DNA of 64,000 bases from Flavobacterium yafengii (lineage in GTDB: Bacteria; Bacteroidota; Bacteroidia; Flavobacteriales; Flavobacteriaceae), in NCBI RefSeq assembly GCF_030010375.1, contig NZ_JASCRY010000001.1, positions 1,240,001-1,304,000 on the forward strand, given 5' to 3'. This document shows, in pieces, positions 57,836 through 64,000 of the stretch; within the stretch, counting starts at the first letter, position 1; every line of letters starts with the position of its first letter. The translations under genes and the position numbers were made by a program. Below the pieces are notes generated by a model. The model was not told where the DNA came from. It made no database searches and saw only the letters and a list, made by a program, of their open reading frames with translations.

Positions 57836-59458
57836 TTATTCGGAGCCTAATTCAATTGCCTTATCTAAAATTTCATCTCGACCTTGTTTTAAGCCCTCAA
57901 TTGTTGGTTTAATTTTGATGTCAATTTTAATTCCTTTTCTTTGTGTTTCGGTTTTATCAGGATACAGAATGCCATTTCCTGAAATTGCTGTTTTGTAACC
58001 TCCAATGTACTCAAAAATAACTACGTTTCCATCTGCTCCGGCTGTTTGATTTCCAATTGTAATTACATTGTCAGCCGTTTGTATTGCCATAGCAGTAAAT
58101 TCTGATTTACTTATTGATTCATCATTTACTAAAAGAATAACTTTTCCTTTAAAATTTTTGCTGTTTTTTATACCTGTTTGTAAATTCTCTTTATAGCGGA
58201 ACATTCCCGGATAATCCATATTTGGACTGTAAATTTTACTAAAATCTCTTTTTTCTGAATTTAAATGCTTTGAAAGCAGTTTATAAATTGAAGCGGGATA
58301 ATTCCTCAAGTCAATTATTATTACTTTTTTATTTTCAAAGGATTTAAAGATATCGGAAACATCGGCACCTTTAATACTTGCCATGTTTATATAACCAATT
58401 TTTTCGTTTATTGATTTTGTTTTAACTGCTTTTGGGCTGTCCCAGTATTTAAAGTCATCAAAATTATATCGATTGGCTTGAATTTTTTCGATTTGGTTAT
58501 TCCTTTCTATAGTTAATGTTATTATACTGTCTTTTCCAAAGAGGATTTCTTGATAAGTCTGTCGAATTTTAATATTTGCATTCGAGCCAGAAATGTATTT
58601 TGATTTTTTTTCTGTTTCTTCTTGAATGTTTACGGCGTTAATTTTTAGGAGTATATCTCCTAATTTTAAATTATTAACTTTCGCAAGAGAATCATTGTAG
58701 AAACCTGAAACTACAGCTTTATTGTCAATGTTTGAAATTTTGATAGGAAGGTATTTGACTTTCTCAGCATTGAAGCTGACCCAAGCGTGTGTATCGTCTA
58801 ATTTTGCAATGAGTTCTTTAACGAGAGATTGATAATCTTCTTTGTTGGATGCACTTCTAAATTTTGGAATCATTTCTGTTAATACAGAATCCCATTTTTG
58901 GTCAGTAAGATATTTGTAAGGATAGAAATATTCTATGATATTCCAATATTTGAATAAGCCCAAAAGTCTATATTCTTCACTTGGATATGAAAAATTTTGA
59001 TAAACAGGTTCATTTGTAACTTTAATAGTTCCAACAGGTTCTGTAGTGACATAGAAATTTTCTCCTTGAAATCTGTTTTCTTCAATGTATTTTAATTTTG
59101 CGGTAAGTTCAGTATTGAAAATCTCTGAATCTTGTGTCCAAGAAAGATTGAAATTTTTATCAAAAAGAAGTTGGTCAGAATCACAGTTTTTGCATTTTTC
59201 AATCTTGCCCAAACTGTTAATCCAATTATTGTAAATTTTTGATAATGATTCCTTGTCTTTAGCTTCAAGTACTTGCGGGAGATATTTAATAAATTCGTTA
59301 TCCCAATCGTATTTTCCTTTTCCAACTTCTGGATGATAATATTTTAGAAAACCATAAATTTTGGCAATTGTAGCTAATTTTTTGGTATCCGAAATCTCTT
59401 GTTGAGCAATTAGGTAATTAAAACTGAAACAGATTAAAAGTAGAAAAGTTTTTTTCAT
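57836..59458 (-). CDS. Exported S41-family (tricorn-like) serine peptidase
   Basis: A 540-residue protein with a signal peptide (MKKTFLLLICFSFNYLIAQ). An N-terminal helical region is followed by a PDZ-like segment (about 245-320, VNNLKLGDILLKINAVNIQ) and the S41 catalytic domain. DDTHAWV near residue 222 supplies a candidate His, and Ser452 in SISKSEFTAM is the probable nucleophile. The Lys that completes the Ser-Lys dyad in CtpA-type enzymes is not at its usual place (IGNQTAGADGN), so this is closer to the tricorn/S41B branch. It is periplasmic or surface-bound. The promoter matches that of the Abi-alpha gene. Confidence 0.85.
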   Translation of the reverse strand: MKKTFLLLICFSFNYLIAQQEISDTKKLATIAKIYGFLKYYHPEVGKGKYDWDNEFIKYLPQVLEAKDKESLSKIYNNWINSLGKIEKCKNCDSDQLLFDKNFNLSWTQDSEIFNTELTAKLKYIEENRFQGENFYVTTEPVGTIKVTNEPVYQNFSYPSEEYRLLGLFKYWNIIEYFYPYKYLTDQKWDSVLTEMIPKFRSASNKEDYQSLVKELIAKLDDTHAWVSFNAEKVKYLPIKISNIDNKAVVSGFYNDSLAKVNNLKLGDILLKINAVNIQEETEKKSKYISGSNANIKIRQTYQEILFGKDSIITLTIERNNQIEKIQANRYNFDDFKYWDSPKAVKTKSINEKIGYINMASIKGADVSDIFKSFENKKVIIIDLRNYPASIYKLLSKHLNSEKRDFSKIYSPNMDYPGMFRYKENLQTGIKNSKNFKGKVILLVNDESISKSEFTAMAIQTADNVITIGNQTAGADGNVVIFEYIGGYKTAISGNGILYPDKTETQRKGIKIDIKIKPTIEGLKQGRDEILDKAIELGSE

Positions 59459-59476
59459 ATTATAGCCAACTTATTT

Positions 59477-59514
59477 CTTTATAGCTTTTCAAATATATTG
59501 AAATTTTCTTACAA
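59477..59514 (-). promoter_or_regulatory. Promoter of the S41 peptidase gene, shared type
   Basis: The minus strand carries TTG (59512-59514), a 14-bp spacer and TATATTTG (59490-59497). The 38-bp block is identical at 33 positions to the block at 61935-61972 before the Abi-alpha gene. Confidence 0.7.
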
Positions 59515-59556
59515 TTATTAATGAATTAAATCATTGCTATTTCAGTTTTCACAGTG

Positions 59557-60417
59557 TTACTTGCTCTTTAAACTGCTGATAATCGCCATAACATCTTGAT
59601 CGCCTAATCCTTCTTTTTCTGCTGCAGCATAACTGTCGTACAAAGGATGAATTAGCGGGGAATCGAGTCCGGCCTCTTTGGCCAGCCTTAAATCTTTAAC
59701 CAAATGTTTCAAAGCAAATGCTGCCGGATAAGAGTCGTTCAGAATAGAAGGCGTTTTGATATTCGTAATTCCGTTGCCGCAAGCGCCTTGATTGATGATG
59801 TTGAGCATATCTTCTTTGCTCACGCCGTTTTTCTCGGCAAATAAAACCGTTTCAGCTATTCCTTGAAGATTCAATCCTAATAGATAATTGATGGCTAACT
59901 TAGCTGAACTTGCCACGCCAGGTTCGCCTACATGAATCGCAATTTTACCCAAAACGTCAAATATCGGTTTGGCTACTTCGTAATCTTCATTCGAAGCGCC
60001 CACGAGAATGACCAAAGTTCCGTCTTGTGCCGGTTTTACACTTCCAGAAACGGGAGCATCTATAAAATGTACTTTATGTTGGTTGCAAATGGTGTTTAAA
60101 TAACGCGAGGTTTCCGGAGCAACCGTACTCATATTGATGATGGTTTTGCCAGGATTGGTTTTAGACAATAAACCCGTTGGTCCTTCAAAAACTTCTTTGA
60201 CAGCTGCGTCATTGGATAACATCGTCAAAACTACGTCACAAGTTTCCATTAGTTCTTGTAAACTGCTTGCTGATTTTGCTCCTGCAGCCAGTAATGGCGC
60301 TTCTTTCTCTTTGGTACGATTGAAAACGGATACTTCAAAACCCGCTTTGAGTAGGTTCATAACCATTGGATTTCCCATGTTGCCAAGACCTGTCCATCCT
60401 AATTTTAATGTATTCAT
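59557..60417 (-). CDS. 3-hydroxyisobutyrate dehydrogenase-family oxidoreductase
   Basis: A 286-residue beta-hydroxyacid dehydrogenase. The N-terminal Rossmann domain has the nucleotide-binding GLGNMGNPM at residues 11-19, with NRT at the end of strand 2 (favouring NADP over NAD). It also has the substrate motif DAPVSGSVKPAQDGTL near 118-133. The interdomain helix carries the catalytic Lys in ASSAKLAINYLLG near 170. The C-terminal all-helical domain follows. It oxidises or reduces small hydroxyacids or aldehydes, such as 3-hydroxyisobutyrate, tartronate semialdehyde or succinic semialdehyde; the exact substrate is not assignable. The gene is slightly richer in G+C than its neighbours. Confidence 0.9.
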   Translation of the reverse strand: MNTLKLGWTGLGNMGNPMVMNLLKAGFEVSVFNRTKEKEAPLLAAGAKSASSLQELMETCDVVLTMLSNDAAVKEVFEGPTGLLSKTNPGKTIINMSTVAPETSRYLNTICNQHKVHFIDAPVSGSVKPAQDGTLVILVGASNEDYEVAKPIFDVLGKIAIHVGEPGVASSAKLAINYLLGLNLQGIAETVLFAEKNGVSKEDMLNIINQGACGNGITNIKTPSILNDSYPAAFALKHLVKDLRLAKEAGLDSPLIHPLYDSYAAAEKEGLGDQDVMAIISSLKSK

Positions 60418-60583
60418 AGTTTTTAGTGCTAAATGATACGTTTCCTGTTTTGGTGTTAAAAGCTATACTAACATCAGGAAAGCGACACTAAAGTACGTTT
60501 AATTTCTGGGAAAGAAACATAAAATTGCGAGTCGAACGGATTATTAACATCCAAGCGAACGGGTTTTATAAATTCAGGTATTC

Positions 60584-60916
60584 CTAAAGTAAATTTAGAA
60601 GTTTAAAAAGTGCAATTCCTGTAGCTACTCCAATTAACATCCAAAAAAATCTTTGCTTTTTGTCTATTTTTACAAATTGTTCCTTGAGTAATACGCCATT
60701 TTCTTTCAATTCGAGTTTGATTTCTTTTTTGTCGAATTGTTTGTATTTGGATTCTAATATTAAATCTCTGGCGTGTAGTTTTATTTCATGGGTAATACCA
60801 GAAAAAGAAAACTTTTTAGAAATTCTTTTCCCATTCAGTAAGACACTTTCAATTCCAAAAATAGAATTCCAGAATTCTATTTTATTCGAGTCGATGCTAA
60901 ATTCAGCGTATTTCAT
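60584..60916 (-). CDS. Small protein with one C-terminal membrane segment, unknown function
   Basis: A 110-residue protein not recognised with certainty. Residues 1 to about 85 are a beta-rich soluble part with alternating Lys/Glu (KYAEFSIDSNKIEFWNSIFG, later FDKKEIKLELKENGVLLKEQ). It ends in one hydrophobic helix (FFWMLIGVATGIALFKLLNLL), so it is tail-anchored. Similar short proteins occur in accessory regions of Bacteroidota, from memory. It is separated from the Abi-alpha gene by a structured spacer, with no promoter of TAnnTTTG type seen. Its cargo-gene appearance suggests horizontal gain. Confidence 0.6.
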   Translation of the reverse strand: MKYAEFSIDSNKIEFWNSIFGIESVLLNGKRISKKFSFSGITHEIKLHARDLILESKYKQFDKKEIKLELKENGVLLKEQFVKIDKKQRFFWMLIGVATGIALFKLLNLL

Positions 60917-60938
60917 TTCTGTTTTGAGTTTTTTTTAT

Positions 60939-61068
60939 AACGTCCCCGCGCTACACGCAGTTTGGGACTAAATTAAGCCCATTATTCGGATTTGCCAAAT
61001 CATTCCAAATACAAAACCAACTTTCAATTAATCCTATTGCCCAAATCCGTTGTAGTAGCTGTTGGCAG
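60939..61068. repeat. Structured non-coding spacer between two accessory genes
   Basis: It begins with a nested hairpin: GTCCC (60942-60946) pairs with GGGAC (60964-60968), and inside it GCG with CGC. It continues with CGGATTTG (60987-60994), which pairs with CAAATCCG (61042-61049), and ends GTTGTAGTAGCTGTTGGCAG (61049-61068). No gene fits. The layout resembles a recombination or dispersed-repeat element rather than an ordinary spacer. Confidence 0.5.
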
Positions 61069-61076
61069 ATGTAATT

Positions 61077-61841
61077 TTATTTCATTACGAATATTTTATC
61101 TTTTGGAATACAAGCTTTAATAAACAAACTACCAAATTTAGTCGCATAAATATGTGTTTTCCGATAAATTCCGTTTTGTATTTTTTTCTCTGTATTATCT
61201 CCATTTTCCCAGATTGGGGTTTCTGTTATAAGTGACCATTTTATCAAATTCAACGATTCCAAATGAGATACATACATTTCAAAATGTTCTGTGAAATTAA
61301 GTTTTTCTTTTGGTAAAGAATCAACTACGACTCTAACATTTTCAAATTGACTTTCGCCAAGAAAATTTTTTGTTAAATCCATTGTATATTCATATTGTAT
61401 TGATTTTTCTGAAAGGCAAAATAAGATTAATGCTTCATCAGGAGAAAGTTGGTCAATTATATGAAAAAAGGCAGGATGAGCCTCATTAATCCTATCCTTA
61501 TCAATTGCTCTTTGCAAAAGAGAAAGATATAAATCTAATAGATAATTATCATCTTCTAAATATTTTAATCTGTCCATAATTGGACCACTTAATGAAGTTG
61601 GTGCTTCAATTTGTCTTTCTTCTGGAACACCTTCTCTAACTTTATTTAAATATTTAGTTAGTCTGTCTTGATAGGCACCTAAATATTGAATTGGAGCAGT
61701 AAATAATCTTGCAGCTTTAATAAAATCTGTTGAAATTTTTCCTGTTTCTTGAACAGATTCAGACAAGCCATCTTCGTATATTTTTTTTACAGTATCAGCA
61801 CCTAAAATGTTTGCTAATTTTTCAATTCCTTCTATTCCCAT
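61077..61841 (-). CDS. Abi-alpha / DUF4393 family protein
   Basis: A 254-residue soluble protein of the DUF4393 family, called abortive infection alpha in domain databases. Family traits are FIKAARLFTAPIQYLGAYQD near residues 38-57, then VPEERQIEAPTSLSGPIMDR, and LRYLEDDNYLLDLYLSLLQR-like wording (here KYLEDDNYLLDLY) with a helical C-terminal half. The frame runs 21 codons further upstream, but the ATG at 61841 gives the normal N-terminus MGIEGIEKLANILGA. Members are linked to phage defence by name and context only, without a known mechanism. It sits in the accessory part of the window, with an unusual hairpin leader. Confidence 0.78.
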   Translation of the reverse strand: MGIEGIEKLANILGADTVKKIYEDGLSESVQETGKISTDFIKAARLFTAPIQYLGAYQDRLTKYLNKVREGVPEERQIEAPTSLSGPIMDRLKYLEDDNYLLDLYLSLLQRAIDKDRINEAHPAFFHIIDQLSPDEALILFCLSEKSIQYEYTMDLTKNFLGESQFENVRVVVDSLPKEKLNFTEHFEMYVSHLESLNLIKWSLITETPIWENGDNTEKKIQNGIYRKTHIYATKFGSLFIKACIPKDKIFVMK

Positions 61842-61878
61842 ATCTTTTTTATTATATCTGCCAATTAGTATATAAGCT

Positions 61879-61932
61879 AAACAAACCTTCGTATACTCAC
61901 CCAAATATGGGTAGGTTGGCGAAGGTTTGTTT
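61879..61932 (-). promoter_or_regulatory. Strong hairpin in the leader of the Abi-alpha gene
   Basis: AAACAAACCTTCG (61879-61891) and CGAAGGTTTGTTT (61920-61932) form a perfect 13-bp stem, with an inner ACCC/GGGT stem (61900-61913). It lies wholly between the predicted transcription start (about 61941) and the ATG at 61841, so it is part of the 5' untranslated RNA. Confidence 0.7.
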
Positions 61933-61934
61933 CG

Positions 61935-61972
61935 CTTTATATTTTCTCAAATATATTAAATTTTTCTTACAA
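61935..61972 (-). promoter_or_regulatory. Promoter of the Abi-alpha gene
   Basis: On the minus strand: TTG (61970-61972), a 14-bp spacer, TATATTTG (61948-61955). The block shares 33 of 38 bases with the S41 promoter at 59477-59514, including both elements and the spacing. Confidence 0.7.
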
Positions 61973-61981
61973 ATTTTATTG

Positions 61982-62093
61982 AAAGGAATAAACGGTTAGT
62001 TATTGCGGTTTGCGTACCGCCCGACCCAAAGTAGCGAGGAGGAACGACAAAGCTACTGCAGGGTCACGCCCAAAGGAACAATCGGTTAGTCAA
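61982..62093. repeat. Hairpin element bracketed by imperfect direct repeats
   Basis: A 22-bp imperfect direct repeat (61982-62003 and 62072-62093, core CGGTTAGT at 61993-62000 and 62083-62090) encloses a GC-rich hairpin. In the hairpin GACCC (62023-62027) and AGTAGC (62030-62035) pair with GCTACT (62052-62057) and GGGTC (62061-62065). It looks like a small non-autonomous mobile or dispersed element. Confidence 0.55.
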
Positions 62094-62221
62094 TTCTCAC
62101 TCTTTGCTCTTGTCTCTTTACTCTTTATTTTGAACTTCTCACTTTTCTCCTTCAATTTATGAAATTTCTAAAAAAAGTATATCTTTAGCCAACTAAAACC
62201 AAAACCCCAAAACCAAAAAAT

Positions 62222-63628
62222 ATGGAAGACCATAAACCAGACGATTTTAAAAGAGAATTAGGATTACTCGACGGAACCATGCTTGTGGTGGGTTCTATGA
62301 TAGGTTCCGGGATATTTATTGTGAGCTCCGATATGGTTCGCCAGTTGGGATCTGCCGGTTGGTTGATTGCCATGTGGGTGCTTACGGGAACGATTACCGT
62401 GATTGCTGCCGTGAGTTATGGTGAGTTGAGCGCGATGTTTCCTAAAGCGGGTGGTCAATATGTGTACATCAAGGAAGCCTACGGGAAACTGGTGGGTTTC
62501 TTGTACGGTTGGAGTTTCTTTGCCGTGATACAAACGGGGACAATTGCTGCTGTGGGTGTGGCTTTTGCTAAATTTGCCGCCTATTTGTACGCACCTTTAA
62601 GTGATAAGAATATTTTATATGAAATAGGGGATTTCAAACTCAATGCGGCTCAGATTGTTTCTATTTTCACCATTATTTTGCTGAGTTACATCAACAGTCG
62701 CGGGGTGAAAAACTCTAAGATTCTACAAACAGTTTTGACGGTTATCAAAATTTTATCGTTGGCAGGTTTGATTATTTTTGGTTTTATGGCTGCCAAAGCT
62801 GAGGTTTGGGACGCTAACTGGACGAATGCCTGGACGTCACAAACACTAAATGTAGAAACGGGTTCGTGGTTGCCCATCAGTGGAACGGCATTGATATCTG
62901 GAATTTCGGCAGCATTAGTAGGTTCGATGTTCTCGAGTGTGGCTTGGGAAGGGGTAACTTTTATCGCTGGTGAAATAAAAAATCCAAAACGCAATGTGGG
63001 ATTGAGTTTGTTCTTAGGAACCTTAATTGTGAGTGTGATTTATATTTTGGCAAATATCATGTATTTAGCAGTGGTACCTTTGTATGAAATTGCAACGGCA
63101 GAATCTGATCGTGTGGCTGTTGTGGCTTCGCAAAGTATTTTTGGTTCAGTGGGAACATTAATTATCGCTGTGATGATTATGATTTCGACTTTTGCCTGCA
63201 ACAACGGATTGATTATGGCGGGAGCCAGAGTGTATTATACGATGGCGCAAGACGGTGTTTTCTTCAAGAAAGCGGCTGAATTGAATCATGCCAGTGTACC
63301 GGCTTGGTCTATTTGGGCGCAGTGTATTTGGGCTTCGGCGTTGTGTCTCACAGGGAAATATGGGGATTTACTGGATTTTGTGGTCATCATCGTTTTGATA
63401 TTTTATATTCTGACTATCTTGGGAATATTTATTCTTCGTAAAAAAATGCCAAATGCCGAAAGACCATATAAAGCTTTTGGATATCCATTTTTGCCGGGAT
63501 TATACCTAATTATAGCAACGGCGATTTGTATTGCTTTGTTGTATACTAAAACGAGTACAAGTGGTTGGGGAGTTTTGATTATGCTGATAGGTATACCAGT
63601 ATATTATTTGACAAAAGCTAAGGAGTAG
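62222..63628 (+). CDS. APC-family amino acid permease
   Basis: A 468-residue inner-membrane transporter with about 12 hydrophobic segments. The first helix carries VVGSMIGSGIFIVSSDM, the substrate-binding signature. GELSAMFPKAGGQYVYIKEA in helices 2-3 is typical of the LAT/SLC7-like branch of the APC superfamily, which is different from the CAT-type permease at 16.1 kb. It is likely an amino acid exchanger or symporter. TATCTTTA (62180-62187), one base off the -7 consensus, lies 34 bp before the ATG. The gene appears monocistronic. Confidence 0.88.
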   Translation: MEDHKPDDFKRELGLLDGTMLVVGSMIGSGIFIVSSDMVRQLGSAGWLIAMWVLTGTITVIAAVSYGELSAMFPKAGGQYVYIKEAYGKLVGFLYGWSFFAVIQTGTIAAVGVAFAKFAAYLYAPLSDKNILYEIGDFKLNAAQIVSIFTIILLSYINSRGVKNSKILQTVLTVIKILSLAGLIIFGFMAAKAEVWDANWTNAWTSQTLNVETGSWLPISGTALISGISAALVGSMFSSVAWEGVTFIAGEIKNPKRNVGLSLFLGTLIVSVIYILANIMYLAVVPLYEIATAESDRVAVVASQSIFGSVGTLIIAVMIMISTFACNNGLIMAGARVYYTMAQDGVFFKKAAELNHASVPAWSIWAQCIWASALCLTGKYGDLLDFVVIIVLIFYILTILGIFILRKKMPNAERPYKAFGYPFLPGLYLIIATAICIALLYTKTSTSGWGVLIMLIGIPVYYLTKAKE

Positions 63629-63901
63629 TTTTTTTTAATTATGAGTTATGAATTATTAATTATTAATTTGTGGATGTTAAATCGAATTTTTAAATATAAC
63701 TTTTTGGAAATCAGTGAAAATCCGTTTATTCTGTGTCATCTGTGGCTAAATTCAGTAGAATAACAAAAAAATCCGTCTCGTTTTGATAACGCGACGGATT
63801 TTCTATTTAATTCAGGCTGGGTTGCTGCTTTCTTCAATCTAAATCTAAAAACTAAAAAACTAAAAATTACAATCTGCAACCATCAACCTGTAATCTATAG
63901 G
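63629..63901. terminator. Spacer with terminator for gapA
   Basis: AAAATCCGTC (63768-63777) pairs with GACGGATTTT (63793-63802). The A run just before it becomes a U tract on the minus strand, so it terminates the gapA transcript. The rest of this 273-bp spacer holds no gene; the fragment TTTATTCTGTGTCATCTGT (63725-63743) is repetitive-looking. Confidence 0.7.
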
Positions 63902-64000
63902 CTAGTAATACGTAAAACGTCTTACTTTGGCAATGTATTTTGCTAATCGGATTACCTGGTGGCTGTATCCGTATTCGTTATCGTACCAAATGTATAACAC
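63902..64000 (-). CDS. gapA: Glyceraldehyde-3-phosphate dehydrogenase, C-terminal 32 residues
   Basis: Only the 3' end is inside the window. The minus strand reads VLYIWYDNEYGYSHQVIRLA followed by KYIAKVRRFTYY and a TAG stop at 63902-63904. WYDNEYGYSHQV is the invariant C-terminal signature of glycolytic GAPDH, which oxidises glyceraldehyde 3-phosphate to 1,3-bisphosphoglycerate with NAD. The catalytic Cys and the rest of the protein lie beyond position 64000. The fragment was too short for routine frame calling. Confidence 0.92.
   Translation of the reverse strand: MLYIWYDNEYGYSHQVIRLAKYIAKVRRFTYY

Overview
The window is AT-rich chromosomal DNA of a member of the Bacteroidota, almost certainly a Flavobacterium or close relative. 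The evidence is SusC/SusD outer-membrane pairs, a type IX secretion (T9SS) C-terminal sorting domain, GLPGLI and DUF2851 proteins, lipoproteins and exported proteins with short KK-rich signal peptides, the TAnnTTTG type of promoter -7 element before many genes, and almost no Shine-Dalgarno sequences. No prophage, insertion sequence or CRISPR array was seen.

Layout. Positions 1-8.1 kb: the 3' part of one SusC plus its SusD, then a complete second SusC/SusD pair, with no carbohydrate enzyme beside them. 8.5-12.6 kb: a large putative porin, a cystathionine beta-synthase-type PLP enzyme with CBS domains, and a DnaQ-like exonuclease. 12.6-17.6 kb: a minus-strand exported protein joining a GLPGLI-like N-terminus to a PNGase F-like C-terminus, then DUF2851, a PspC-like protein and a cationic amino acid permease. 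17.8-21.7 kb: a helix-hairpin-helix protein, an acyl-CoA dehydrogenase, ribosomal protein bS21, a Xer recombinase and a ribosome hibernation factor.

Positions 21.7-35.5 kb are the core information-processing locus: tRNA-Thr(UGU), tRNA-Tyr(GUA), tRNA-Thr(GGU), tuf, tRNA-Trp(CCA), secE, nusG, rplK, rplA, rplJ, rplL, rpoB, rpoC and a DUF3467 gene, all on the plus strand. The tRNA-Gly that sits between tRNA-Tyr and tRNA-Thr in the classical thrU-tyrU-glyT-thrT-tufB order is absent. After this come a small orphan exported protein, prfC (RF3), an archaeal-type GH13 alpha-amylase lipoprotein, a two-domain parvulin chaperone, a MoxR ATPase, and two unrelated-class aconitases in tandem (AcnB, then the mitochondrial type).

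Positions 48.5-64 kb are more accessory: a conserved small protein, a LysM-NlpC/P60 cell-wall hydrolase behind a hairpin-rich leader, a VOC protein, a GT9 glycosyltransferase, a 1382-residue secreted T9SS endonuclease/exonuclease/phosphatase-family protein, a CDGSH iron-sulfur protein, a tricorn-like S41 peptidase, a 3-hydroxyisobutyrate dehydrogenase-family enzyme, a small membrane protein, an Abi-alpha/DUF4393 defence-type protein, an amino acid permease, and the 3' end of a minus-strand gapA.

Most of the window is ordinary housekeeping DNA. The best leads are regulatory or non-coding: a near-perfect 12-nt Shine-Dalgarno on rpsU in a genus that normally avoids it; a terminator that encloses a promoter between rpsU and xerC; a promoter block shared by the S41 and Abi-alpha genes; a 13-bp stem in the Abi-alpha leader; and several structured intergenic elements (10.5, 20.0, 30.6, 49.0, 61.0 and 62.0 kb). 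The best protein leads are the GLPGLI-PNGase F protein, the archaeal-type amylase and the orphan at 35.9 kb.
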